A DNA stretch of 36,409 bases from JBCBWG01 sp039186015 (GTDB lineage: Bacteria > Pseudomonadota > Alphaproteobacteria > Rhizobiales > Hyphomicrobiaceae): the NCBI GenBank assembly GCA_039186015.1, contig JBCDAH010000033.1:1-36409 (forward strand), given 5' to 3'. This document shows positions 17,082-27,500 of this stretch, one piece after another (position 1 is the first letter of the stretch; each line of letters opens with the position of its first letter). Made by a program: the position numbers and the translations under genes. The notes beneath the pieces were generated by a model. It had not been told where the DNA came from and ran no database searches. It saw only the letters and a program-made list of their open reading frames with translations.

Positions 17082-17384
17082 GTGAACTTGACCCCACGTG
17101 AAAAAGACAAGCTCTTGATTTCGACGGCCGCAATGGTCGCGCGTCGTCGCCTCGAGCGCGGCGTAAAACTGAATTACCCGGAGGCCGTCGCGCTGATCAC
17201 CGACTTCGTCGTCGAGGGAGCCCGCGACGGACGTTCGGTGGCCGATCTGATGCAGGCCGGCGCTGAAGTGATCACGCGCGATCAGGTCATGCCCGGCGTG
17301 CCGGAGATGATCCACGACGTCCAGGTCGAAGCCACGTTTCCTGACGGTACGAAACTCGTGACCGTCCATGATCCAATCCGCTAG
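17082..17384 (+). CDS. ureA: Urease gamma subunit
   Basis: The 100-aa small structural subunit, the exact family length. The sequence NLTPREKDKLLISTAAMVARRRLERGVKLNYPEAVALI and the later VMPGVPEMIHDVQVEATFPDGTKLVTVHDPI are canonical. The GTG start has GAGG at 17071-17074. It assembles with UreB and UreC into the (abc)3 trimer in the cytoplasm. Unusually for a minimal urease operon, an extra small gene separates it from ureB. Confidence 0.97.
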   Translation: MNLTPREKDKLLISTAAMVARRRLERGVKLNYPEAVALITDFVVEGARDGRSVADLMQAGAEVITRDQVMPGVPEMIHDVQVEATFPDGTKLVTVHDPIR

Positions 17385-17396
17385 AGGAGTTACGCG

Positions 17397-17621
17397 ATGA
17401 TACGCTTAATTGCGACGCTGGCAGCCATGTGCATTGCGCTGACGGCAACGGCCCTCGCGCATTCCGGCGTCGTGCCACATGAACATCCGCATCCATCCGA
17501 AAGCTACTTCACGCTCGACAGTCTGCTCTTTGCAGCTCTGGCGGCCGGCACGGTAACAGCCGTGGCCATCGTACTGTCGCGCCGTGCCATCGCGAAACGC
17601 GTGCGGAGGAACGGCAAATGA
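17397..17621 (+). CDS. Small His-rich membrane peptide inside the urease operon
   Basis: An unrecognised 74-aa protein encoded between ureA and ureB, and it looks real. It has a GGAG-type site before its ATG, and its stop overlaps the ureB start (ATGA). The N terminus is a signal-like segment with a likely cut after ALA (residue 21). The mature end is histidine-rich (H22, H28, H30, H32 in HSGVVPHEHPHPSE). A single transmembrane helix follows at about 43-60, and the tail is strongly basic (SRRAIAKRVRRNGK). This predicts a periplasmic His cluster and a cytoplasmic basic tail. I recall rhizobial urease operons carrying extra small genes, but know no function for them. A metal-handling role, for example nickel, is speculation. 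Confidence 0.75.
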   Translation: MIRLIATLAAMCIALTATALAHSGVVPHEHPHPSESYFTLDSLLFAALAAGTVTAVAIVLSRRAIAKRVRRNGK

Positions 17622-17923
17622 TTCCAGGTGAAGTCTTTCCCCAGGACGGGGAGATAGAGTTGAATGCCGGGCGGGCGACGGTGAGCGTCGAAGTGGCCAA
17701 CACGGGGGATCGTCCGATCCAGGTCGGCAGCCACTATCACTTCTATGAGACAAACCCAGCCTTGTCATTCGACCGTGAAAAGACACGTGGATACCGATTG
17801 GACATTGCAGCTGGAACGGCCGTGCGCTTTGAGCCAGGTCAGTCCCGCACGGTAACCCTGGTCGAGATTGCAGGAAGCAAAACGGTCTACGGGTTCCGCC
17901 AACAGGTCATGGGTCAGCTTTAG
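17618..17923 (+). CDS. ureB: Urease beta subunit
   Basis: The 101-aa beta structural subunit, with the usual MIPGEVFPQDGEIELNAG beginning, the central VANTGDRPIQVGSHYHFYETNPAL and the C-terminal AGSKTVYGFRQQVMGQL. Length and sequence are ordinary. The ATG overlaps the stop of the small His-rich gene by 4 bp, which suggests translational coupling, and ureC begins 9 bp after the stop. Confidence 0.97.
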   Translation: MIPGEVFPQDGEIELNAGRATVSVEVANTGDRPIQVGSHYHFYETNPALSFDREKTRGYRLDIAAGTAVRFEPGQSRTVTLVEIAGSKTVYGFRQQVMGQL

Positions 17924-17932
17924 GACGCAACG

Positions 17933-19651
17933 ATGCCAGCCAAGATATCTCGTGCGGCCTATGCCGACATGTTCGGACCAACGACCGGCGACAAGGTCAG
18001 ACTTGCTGACACGGAACTGGTCATCGAGGTGGAGAGCGACCTCACGACCTATGGTGATGAGGTCAAGTTCGGCGGCGGCAAGGTTATCCGCGACGGCATG
18101 GGCCAGTCGCAAGTGACACGTGAAGATGGTGCCGTCGATACGGTGATCACTAATGCGCTGATTGTCGATTGTGTCGCCGGGATCATCAAGGCTGATGTCG
18201 GCCTCAAGGATGGTCGCATCGCTGCGGTCGGAAAGGCCGGCAACCCGGATATTCAGTCCGGCGTAACGATTGTGGTCGGCCCCGGAACCGAGGTAATTGC
18301 TGGCGAAGGCAAAATCCTGACAGCCGGCGGATTTGACGCGCATATCCACTTCATCTGTCCGCAGCAGATTGACGAAGCGCTTATGTCCGGCGTCACGACG
18401 ATGCTCGGCGGTGGCACTGGACCAGCGACAGGAACGAACGCGACGACCTGCACGCCGGGGCCCTGGCACATTGCGAAAATGATCCAGTCTGCGGATGCGT
18501 TTCCCATGAACCTCGCCTTTTCCGGCAAGGGCAACTCAGCACTTCCGAATGCCTTGGTGGAACAGGTGCAAGCTGGCGCGTGCGCGCTAAAACTCCACGA
18601 GGACTGGGGCACGACGCCGGCTGCGATCGACTCCTGCCTTAGCGTCGCGGACGACCTCGACGTTCAGGTCATGATCCATACCGACACGCTGAACGAGAGC
18701 GGATTTGTCGAGGATACGATTACAGCTTTCAAGGGTCGCACGATTCACGCGTTCCATACAGAAGGCGCCGGTGGTGGACATGCGCCCGATATCATCAAGG
18801 TCGCTGGCTTGCGCAACGTGCTGCCGTCATCAACCAACCCGACGCGACCGTTCACGGTGAATACGATCGACGAGCATCTCGACATGCTCATGGTCTGTCA
18901 CCACCTCGACCCATCGATCGCGGAAGACCTCGCCTTCGCGGAAAGCCGCATTCGCAAGGAGACGATCGCGGCGGAAGACATCCTTCATGACATCGGCGCA
19001 CTTTCGATGATCGCATCGGACAGCCAGGCCATGGGCCGCGTCGGCGAAGTCATAATCCGCACCTGGCAGACGGCGCACAAGATGAAGGTCCAGCGGGGCG
19101 CGCTGCCCGAAGACTCCGGGCGCGACAACGACAATTTCCGGGTGAAGCGCTACATCGCCAAGTACACACTGAACCCGGCGATCTCACATGGAATGGCGCA
19201 GCACATCGGCTCGGTTGAGGCTGGAAAGCTGGCGGATCTCTGCCTCTGGTCGCCCGCGTTTTTCGGCGTGAAGCCGGACTTGGTGATCAAGGGCGGCGCA
19301 ATCGCGGCGAGCGTTATGGGTGATCCCAACGCGTCCATACCAACGCCGCAGCCCGTGCACTATCGTCCGATGTTCGGCGCGTTCGGCGGAGCTCTGACCA
19401 CCACATCGGTAACGTTCGTGTCCAAGGCCGCGATCGAAAGCGGCATTCGCGATCGGCTGGGACTTGCGAAGTCGGTCCTTCCGACTGCAAATGTTCGCGG
19501 TGGGATATCGAAAGCCGATATGCTGTACAACGATGCGACGCCGCAGATCGACGTCGATCCGGAGACGTACGAAGTGCGAGCCGACGGTGAGTTGCTGGTT
19601 TGCGATCCGGCGCAGGAGTTACCGATGGCACAACGTTACTTTTTGTTCTGA
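17933..19651 (+). CDS. ureC: Urease alpha (catalytic) subunit
   Basis: The nickel-containing catalytic subunit, 572 aa, hydrolysing urea to ammonia and carbamate. All active-site residues are present and are offset by three from Klebsiella UreC: nickel ligands H137 and H139 (DAHIHF), carbamylated K220 (CALKLHEDW), H249, H275 and D363, plus flap residues C322 and H323 in MVCHHLD. The N terminus SRAAYADMFGPTTGDKVRL and the C-terminal AQRYFLF are standard. The 9-bp gap after ureB is typical. The enzyme should be active once UreDEFG insert nickel. Confidence 0.98.
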   Translation: MPAKISRAAYADMFGPTTGDKVRLADTELVIEVESDLTTYGDEVKFGGGKVIRDGMGQSQVTREDGAVDTVITNALIVDCVAGIIKADVGLKDGRIAAVGKAGNPDIQSGVTIVVGPGTEVIAGEGKILTAGGFDAHIHFICPQQIDEALMSGVTTMLGGGTGPATGTNATTCTPGPWHIAKMIQSADAFPMNLAFSGKGNSALPNALVEQVQAGACALKLHEDWGTTPAAIDSCLSVADDLDVQVMIHTDTLNESGFVEDTITAFKGRTIHAFHTEGAGGGHAPDIIKVAGLRNVLPSSTNPTRPFTVNTIDEHLDMLMVCHHLDPSIAEDLAFAESRIRKETIAAEDILHDIGALSMIASDSQAMGRVGEVIIRTWQTAHKMKVQRGALPEDSGRDNDNFRVKRYIAKYTLNPAISHGMAQHIGSVEAGKLADLCLWSPAFFGVKPDLVIKGGAIAASVMGDPNASIPTPQPVHYRPMFGAFGGALTTTSVTFVSKAAIESGIRDRLGLAKSVLPTANVRGGISKADMLYNDATPQIDVDPETYEVRADGELLVCDPAQELPMAQRYFLF

Positions 19652-19659
19652 GGGTCATC

Positions 19660-20166
19660 ATGAACCGCGCAGGTAGCGTTTTGGAAGCTGGGGACGTTCG
19701 CTGTGATGCGACAGCGTATCGGGTCACGCTCACACGCGACGACCGCTATCGCAGGCGAATCGCCATGACGAGCGATTGCGGCCGCCAGTTTCTGCTTGAT
19801 CTACCTGAGGCAACATATCTTCCGGACGGCTGCGGCCTGCTGCTGGACAATGGAGATGTTGTGCAGGTGGTTGCGGCATCTGAGCCTCTGCTTGAAATCC
19901 GAGCTGACACGCCCGGTACGCTTGCGAGACTTGCGTGGCACGTTGGCAATCGCCATACACCGGCCGAGATCCTGAAAGACGCAATCTATATCCAGCCGGA
20001 CCACGTCCTGGCAGAAATGATCGAGGGACTGGGTGGGATGGTATCGACTGTCGAACGACCATTCGAACCGGAAGGCGGGGCCTACGGACATCATGGTACG
20101 CTGCATGAGAGCCATCATCACGGCGCGGGCGGCCACCGCGCCCACACCCACGACCACGAGATGTGA
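19660..20166 (+). CDS. ureE: Urease accessory protein UreE (nickel metallochaperone)
   Basis: A nickel-binding chaperone that delivers Ni to UreG/UreD/UreF; 168 aa from ATG 19660, 8 bp after the ureC stop. The N-terminal peptide-binding domain includes TSDCGRQFLLDLPEATYLPDGCGLLLDNGD. The C-terminal domain contains LAWHVGNRHTPAEI, with the conserved metal-binding histidine, and ends in a histidine-rich tail from about residue 145 (HHGTLHESHHHGAGGHRAHT then HDHEM). That tail indicates extra nickel storage, as in Klebsiella UreE. An upstream in-frame start inside ureC is rejected. Confidence 0.95.
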   Translation: MNRAGSVLEAGDVRCDATAYRVTLTRDDRYRRRIAMTSDCGRQFLLDLPEATYLPDGCGLLLDNGDVVQVVAASEPLLEIRADTPGTLARLAWHVGNRHTPAEILKDAIYIQPDHVLAEMIEGLGGMVSTVERPFEPEGGAYGHHGTLHESHHHGAGGHRAHTHDHEM

Positions 20167-20194
20167 GCCAAGTCGCCAGGATCCAGATTGACCC

Positions 20195-20905
20195 ATGCAG
20201 GATGTAACCGACCATCTCGGCGAACCCGCGAACCAAGGGAGCGGGTTTTACGGAGAGCTACTGATTTGGCTCTCACCGGTTTTCCCGGTTGGTGGGTTTG
20301 CCTATAGTCAAGGACTGGAAGCGGCAGTCTCGCAGGGGCGCGTATCAGGTCGCGAAACGCTCCAGGGCTGGCTGTCTGCAATCACCCGTTTCGGCAGTTT
20401 GCACAACGATCTCATCGTCCTCTCGCTCACCATGCGCGCGACCGATCACGCGCGCATTGCGGAGCTCGCCGAACTGGCGTGCGCATTACAGCCCGGACGT
20501 GAGCGATGGGAAGAAGCAGCGGTCCAAGGTGCCGCGTTCCGTGATGCCTACTTGGCAGGCTGGCGTAACACTGGCGTATCCGCCTTCGACACGATTGAGG
20601 TGGAGGTGCTCCCATTGCCGGTGGCGGTTGCGGTAGCCGCAAAGGAACATGACATCCCGGTTCGTGCGACGCTTGAGGCCTTCGCCGTTGCCTTTCATTC
20701 GAATCTCGTTTCGGCCGCTATTCGCTTGAGCGTCATCGGCCAGTTTGAGGCTCAAAGACTATTGGCGACCCTTATGCCGGATGTGCGGTCTGCCTGTGAT
20801 CGGGCCGTTGTTGCAACGGAAGATGATCTCGGGACAGCGACATTCTCTGCCGATCTGGCGTCGCTACAGCATGAAACCCAGCAGGTAAGGCTGTTTCGCT
20901 CATGA
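20195..20905 (+). CDS. ureF: Urease accessory protein UreF
   Basis: An all-helical accessory protein that docks UreG onto UreD-urease and gates GTP hydrolysis; 236 aa. The opening LLIWLSPVFPVGGFAYSQGLEAAVSQGRV is diagnostic for UreF, and LEAFAVAFHSNLVSAAIRL is the usual C-terminal helix. The ATG lies 28 bp after ureE, and the stop overlaps the ureG start (ATGA), so UreF and UreG, which bind each other, are coupled in translation. Confidence 0.95.
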   Translation: MQDVTDHLGEPANQGSGFYGELLIWLSPVFPVGGFAYSQGLEAAVSQGRVSGRETLQGWLSAITRFGSLHNDLIVLSLTMRATDHARIAELAELACALQPGRERWEEAAVQGAAFRDAYLAGWRNTGVSAFDTIEVEVLPLPVAVAVAAKEHDIPVRATLEAFAVAFHSNLVSAAIRLSVIGQFEAQRLLATLMPDVRSACDRAVVATEDDLGTATFSADLASLQHETQQVRLFRS

Positions 20906-21543
20906 GTAACTCTTCAGGTCCATTACGCGTCGGGATCGGCGGCCCCGTTGGGTCCGGTAAAACAACTTTGACGGCCGCACTGTCCCGCGCGCTCGCCGGC
21001 ACGGTCGACATGTGCGTGATCACCAACGACATTTACACGCGCGAAGACGCGGACGCCCTGCTGCGCATGCAGGTATTGCCGTCGGAGCGCATCATGGGCG
21101 TTGAGACTGGCGGCTGCCCGCACACCGCCATTCGCGAGGATTGTTCCATCAATCTCGCAGCGATCGCCGAAATGCGAAAGCGTTTGCCAAACCTGGAGCT
21201 GATACTCATCGAGTCCGGCGGGGACAACCTCGCCGCGACGTTCTCGCCGGATCTCGCCGACTTGACGATTTACGTGATCGACGTGGCCCAGGGCGGTGAC
21301 ATTCCGCGCAAACGCGGACCGGGAATTACAAAGTCCGATTTGTTGATCGTGAACAAGACAGATCTCGCCCCGCATGTCGATGTCGACTTGAACCAGATGC
21401 GAGCGGACGCGGCGGCGGCACGCCGCGACAAGGCACTGGTGTTCGCCGACGTGAAGTCTGGCAAGGGCGTGTCGGAGATTGTGGCCCACGTGACGCGCCT
21501 GGGCGGGCTTGCTGAAGCAGGCCAACATGCGCCGGCATCGTAA
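20902..21543 (+). CDS. ureG: Urease accessory GTPase UreG
   Basis: The SIMIBI-class GTPase that powers nickel insertion into urease; 213 aa. It has a P-loop GPVGSGKTT at about 14-22, the nickel-binding Cys-Pro-His motif at 72-74 in VETGGCPHTAIRED, the LILIESGGDNL switch region, and the guanine-specificity motif NKTDL. The start overlaps the ureF stop. This is the last gene of the urea operon: its stop is only 6 bp from the stop of the convergent NRPS-PKS gene. Confidence 0.97.
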   Translation: MSNSSGPLRVGIGGPVGSGKTTLTAALSRALAGTVDMCVITNDIYTREDADALLRMQVLPSERIMGVETGGCPHTAIREDCSINLAAIAEMRKRLPNLELILIESGGDNLAATFSPDLADLTIYVIDVAQGGDIPRKRGPGITKSDLLIVNKTDLAPHVDVDLNQMRADAAAARRDKALVFADVKSGKGVSEIVAHVTRLGGLAEAGQHAPAS

Positions 21544-21549
21544 TCATCG

Positions 21550-24500
21550 CTAGCGCGCATCGCCCAAATTTTTGATGTGTTTGGCCAGCTTTCGGACGGT
21601 TGGATGGTCAAACACGTCGGTAATGCGAATGCGGCGCTCGGTCGACATACGAGTACCGATGTCCAGCACGATCTCGGTCGCGAGTAGACTGTCACCGCCG
21701 AGCGCGAAAAAGTCATCATCGATGTCGATTTGCGGATCGCCAAGTGCCTTCGCGTAGGCGGCGAATACGATCTGCTCAAACTGCGTTCTCCCATTGGAAC
21801 AAGGCAGATCGATATCACGCTTTGGCGTTGCAACGAGGTCGTCCTGCTCGTTTCCAGCGACGGATGGCTCGGCGACGCGTCGCAACACCCAGCGTTCCAT
21901 ACGCGGCACAAGCGGCGTTGCCGAAACCAGCACATTCGACAGAGCCGGCTCGCCGAGGACGGCTTCGATGGCGGCGATGCCTTCGTTGGGCGGGATCGAC
22001 AACTCGGCACGCGTGTGGGCGTAAGCAGCTTGCTGCTGAGAGCCATAGTCAAAGCGCCAGTCGTCCCAGGCGATTGAGATCCAAGGCACGCCATCCCGCA
22101 CCGGGTTAGCGTCCACGAATGAGTCCTGGAAGCGGTTCGCGGCGGCATAGGCGCCGAGCCCAAATCCACCCAGTACGCCGGCAAGCGATGAAAACAGCAT
22201 GACAAAGGCCGGCGAGACATTTAGGTCCTTTTGGCATGTGCGAACCGCGTCATTGAGCGCAATCGTTCCGGCGACTTTCGGCGACAGTTCTGCAGCCAGA
22301 GTCTCCGGCGTCACAGCGTCGAGGTCTTGTAGGTCCGCAATGCCGGCTGCATGAAAGATACCGCCAAGCTGGCCATGGCGATCGGCGATGTTACATAGCA
22401 GATTCGTCATGTGGCCCGGCTCGGAAACGTCGCCTTGCACCAATGTCAGGTGTCCGGGACCGGCATCGATTGCCACTAGGCTCTCAAGACGCTGCCGTAT
22501 CTCCGGCGCAACGTCCGGATCGGCGACGATCGACGGCCAATCCTTGCGCGGCGGCATCGCCGATCGCGACACCAGACACACATCAGCACCAAGTCCAATG
22601 AGATAGCGGGCCAGCGCAAGGCCGATGCGGCCGGAACCGCCTGTTACAATGTGCGGACCCGCTTCAAGCCGCCCTCGCCCAATCACACGTTGATCGTCAG
22701 AGAGCTTCAGCTGATCGTATCGTACAGCCCATCGGCCGTGCGCACGGATGGCGACGGCCACTTCCCGGCGGGGAGTGTGCGCCGTGCATTCATCGACGAC
22801 TGCCGAAACGAAATCGGCTTGATCGTCAGCTGGGCTCCGAAACGGAAGATCGATCTGTCGTGTTTCGATTATCGGGTTTTCCTGAGACAAGACCGTCAGC
22901 GGCCCGCCGATCATTGAGGCCGTTGGACACATGGCCTCTCCGGATACTGCCATCCCGCCGCGCGTGAGCGGCCAAACCTGGATCGGGTGATTGCTCTGCA
23001 CATGCGCGAGCGCCCTGATCACGCCCATAGGCGCCGCCAGCGCCGAGCCGGAGTTTGGGCTCAAGTCATCGTCTTTGAGTGTCAGCGTCGACGTCAGCAG
23101 AATGCGGCGGTCTCCGTCGCACTGCGCAAATCCGGTGAGCGCGTCGGTCAGGCGTCGTGGCGCGACGTCGGATAACCCGCCGACGTCAAGGATGGTCGTG
23201 TCGCACTGTGCCTCAAGAGACGCGATCACAGCGGATTCCACGTCACCCTGCTGTGCGCGATCGGCAAGGACCAGCCAACGCTGCGCGCCCAAACTGGTAC
23301 TCTGCCGATGCGGAAGTGCGGCGGTCACACGCTGCAGCGATGGCGTGTAAAACCGATCTGTCCAAGGCAACGCGCGCCGCTCATCATCGCCGGAGAGTCG
23401 ACGCTTGTGATTATGGGTGGTGCTCGCGTCATGATCCGGCCAATAGCGCTTTCGCTCGAATGGATAGGTTGGCAATTGTACGCGTTGCACGGGAGGCCGG
23501 TCGTTGCGGAACGCGGCCCAGTCCAGATCAATCCCGCACTGCCAGGTCTGGGCAAGCGCATGGCAGAGCGCATCCCAATCTGTCTTCCCTTCGTCGCGTG
23601 GGTGCCGCATCGTTGACGTGTACGCAGGGGTGTCGGTGCGGGTCTCACTGGCTTTGCGGACAAGCCGTCGGAGCGACTGGCCGGGGCCAACCTCCATAAC
23701 CACGGCGGGTTGGAGCGCGAGCGCAGCCATCAAGTTTTCATCAAACCGCACGGGCGCAAGCGCATGCTCTGCCCAGTAGGCCGGGTTTTGCGCCTGCGTT
23801 GCCGTCATCCAATCACCGGTTACGTTGCAAGCAACGCGGATGCCATGATCATGCGGCTCAAGTGCGTTGGTCAGTGACACACCTGCAATCGTATTCGCTG
23901 CGCCTTGCATCATCGGCGAATGAAAGGCACGCGCGACGGTCAAGTCATGTGCCGCGATGTTGCGGACGGCCGCGCGTTTGCGGATCTCGGAGACGGCCTG
24001 GGGCGGTCCGGACACAACCACGTCATCGCGGGAATTGATTGCTGCGATTGACACGTTGGCGAAGTCTCGAATGAGAGACGCCGCCGTGTCGCAATCCGCT
24101 TCAACAACGACCATTGCGCCCTCGGGTGCGGCTTCCATGGCTTTGCTGCGTTCGGCGACAAGTCGCACCGCGTCCTCGAGCGACAACAGACCGGCAAGGG
24201 TTGCCGCGACATAGGCACCCAGACTGTGCCCGACCATGGCGATGGGCTGGATGCCCCACTGTGTCAGCGACCGCGCCAAGGCGTATTCAACGGCAAAGAG
24301 TGCAGGCTGCAGCCCGTCCGCCGCTGCGAGCAATCGGGATGCCTTCGCCCTGTTTGCGAGATCGCTGAGGTCATACTTGATATGCGGCGCAAACACAGAT
24401 GCGACTCGATGAAACTCTGCGGCGAATGGCGGTGAGTCTCGCAGAAGCGAGACGCCCATCTCGGCATGCTGAGCACCTTGGCCCGGAAACAGAAACACAA

Positions 24501-27500
24501 CGCCGGTTGTGTTGCTGTGGCGGTCGGGCTCAGGGCGCCACGCGGTCAGCGCTGCAGCCGCGGACGTGTTGTCTGTAGCGACGACGGCCGCGCGATAGGG
24601 CATCTGCCGTCGCCCCAACTGACAAGTCGCTGCAACATTGGTGAACGGCTCGTGGGTCGCTTGCACGTGATCAGATACCGACTCACGGAGATGAGCAAGC
24701 GCGCCCGGTGAGCGAGCAGACAGCGGAATGACGTCGGTCATAGGCGGTTGCGGGGGTGAGTCCGGGCGTTGCGGCGCTTCCGCCAGGATCATATGCGCGT
24801 TTGTTCCGCCAATCCCGAAGCTTGAGACGGCGCCCATGCGTGGGCCGGTTTGGGGCGGGGGCCAATCTTCGGCCTCTGTTGCAATCCGGAATGGGGATTC
24901 GGCGAGCCGCAGGTCCGGGTTCTCCGCCCGAAAATTGATCTGAGGCGTGATCTGCCGATGCTGCAGCATCAGCACGACCTTCATAAAGCCGGCGACGCCG
25001 GCAGCGATGTTGGCGTGACCAATGTTTGGCTTGATCGAACCGATAACTGCAACTTGACTTGCGTCCGTGTGCTGCTGCCAGGCCTCCGAAAGCGCGCGCA
25101 CTTCTATGGGATCGCCCACCGTTGTTGCCGTGCCATGTGCCTCGACATAACCGATGGTCTCAGGGTCGACGTCCGCGTGGGCAATGGCGTCGCCGATGAC
25201 CTCGACCTGACCGCGAACGCCCGGCGCCGAGTATCCCGCACGCAGTGCCCCATCGTTGTTGACGGCGAAGCCTTTGATAACGGCAAGAACGCGATCGCCG
25301 GATGCCAGCGCCTCATGCAGAGGGCGCAAAAGCACGGCACCGACACCGTCGCCAAGTATCGTACCGTCGGCAGCCGCGTCGAATGTTCGGCAGTGCCCGC
25401 TTGCCGAATTCACATGCCCCGCAACATGCATGTAGCCGCCGCGGGGAAACATCAGGCTCGATGCGCCGGCGAGCGCCATCTCGCATTGCCCGGCGCGGAT
25501 CGCTTGTACGGCCTGCGTAATCGCGACAAGACCGGTCGAGCACGATGTCTGAACTGCGATCGCCGGACCATTCAGATCCAGAAGGTGGGCAACACGCGAC
25601 GCGAGGTAGTCTTTATCGTTCCCGGTTTCGCTCAAGTGAAAGCGCGTCGGATCGGCAGGGTCGAGATGCTGAGCTGCGCCGAGATGGTGGACGAGATAGC
25701 CCGGCAGGTAACAGCCGGCAAATACACCGACACGGCCGTCGGCGCGTCCCGGCGCATGGCCGGAGCGTTCCATTGCTTCCCAGCAGCACTCGATAAACAG
25801 CCTATGCTGGGGATCCATCAGAATTGCTTCGCGCATGGAGAGCGAGAAGAAGGCGGGGTCGAACGAAGCCACATCGTCGAGAAGCGCGCCGGCTTTCACG
25901 TAGTTTGGATCGTCGATCAATTCGCCCGGAACGCCGAAGGCGCGAAGCTCATCGTCCGTGAATTGACGGATTGATTCCGTTCCAGCCTGGAGGTTCGCCC
26001 ATAACGCGTCCGGCGTGTTCGCACCCGGAAAGCGGCACGCCATCCCGACAACCGCGATATCGGCAGATGCAGAAGCATCCGGTCGCAAGCGACCTGAGTG
26101 CCTGCGACCATGTGCGGTCGAAACCGGCGCCATACGTGATGCAACGTGTCGAGAGAAGCTGTCTAAAGTCGGGTAGTTAAAGACATCGATCACGTTCAGC
26201 GTAACAGCGAACGCAGCTTCGGTGCGCCGAACGACATCAATCGCCAGCAGCGAGTGCCCGCCGAGATCGAAAAAGTTGTCGTCATCCCCCGCGGGCGTAC
26301 GGCCGAGAACGCCCGTCCAAATCCCGCGCAGCTTTGCAGTGACTTCCGTCCGACGGCGATCGGTCGTAGGTGGTGCCGAATGGGCCTCACGTAGCTGCGT
26401 ACCAGCAGTGGGTGGTGGCAGCTGTTTGCGATCAACTTTACCTGTTGTTCCCGCAATCGGAAGCTCGGCAAGCGGGATGAATTCGGATGGAATGGCATAG
26501 GCAGGCAGACGGGATTGCAAGTGCGCGCGCAAGTCGCGAAGTACCGAAGATCCCGGTTGGCCGGACTGGCCTGCGATGTAAGCGACAAGGCGCTCGGGCT
26601 GGCCCGTATGGGGATCGTCGATCGCGACGACGGCAGCCGCGGCAATCTCATGATTCGACGTGATTGCGGCTTCAACCGCACTCGGCACAATCGTGTACCC
26701 GCGAAGTTTGACCATAAACTTGGCACGGCCCGTAATCTCAAGCTGGCCGTCGGGCAATGCGCGCCCGATGTCACCGGTCCGAAACATGCGCGCTGGCGGC
26801 GCTTGAAATGGGTCCGGAACGAAGCGTGCGGCGGTTTCGTCCGGCAGGTTGAGATAGCCGCGCGCCAGCGTTGGCCCGGCGACGTAGACTTCGCCCGGCA
26901 GTCCCCACGGCACGGGCGCCTTGTTGTCGTCGAGCAGGTAAACCCGTACGTTTGCCATAACGCGACCAACGGGAAGAAACCGTCCGCTTGCACCGGGCTC
27001 TGCCTCTGCGAGGTCGCTGGTCGTCACGTCATGGCACTCGGAGATCGAGTAGTCGTTGATAAGCGTCACGTGCGGCAGACAAGCCTTCGCGCGATTGCGC
27101 AGGGCGCGCGACACAACCTCGCCATTCAAGATCACCATGCGGAGAGATGACAAAGCGGACCGTTGAGATGCTTCAATCGTGACGAGGAGCTGCTCGAACA
27201 GGGACGGCGTAAACAATACGCGTGTGATGTGATGCTGCTTCAAGAACGCGATCAGTCGGCGTGGATCGAATACAACGTCGTCTGGAATAATGTATGCCGG
27301 TCGCCCCTGGAGAAGAGGTCGAAGCACTTCCCAGACGAGGAAGACATTACACGCCTCGCGCTCTTCGGTGCCATAGGGGAGGTGAACGTACCGCCACCAG
27401 TAGGAATTCACGGCGCCTCGGTGAGGGCAAAGGATAGCCTTCGGCGCACCTGTTGTTCCGGAACTCGTGACGCAGTAGGCAAGGCTGTCGGGCCCGGGCA

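Noticed and set aside
21952..23304. A dehydratase domain between AT and KR of the megasynthase
   Set aside because: The region before the ketoreductase motif (about residues 1760-2030) shows no HxxxGxxxxP motif and fits the structural half of a ketoreductase plus linker.
24850..25974. A 374-residue plus-strand open frame
   Set aside because: It lies wholly antisense to the ketosynthase-coding part of the megasynthase, has Arg/Ala-rich shadow-like composition and no recognisable motif.
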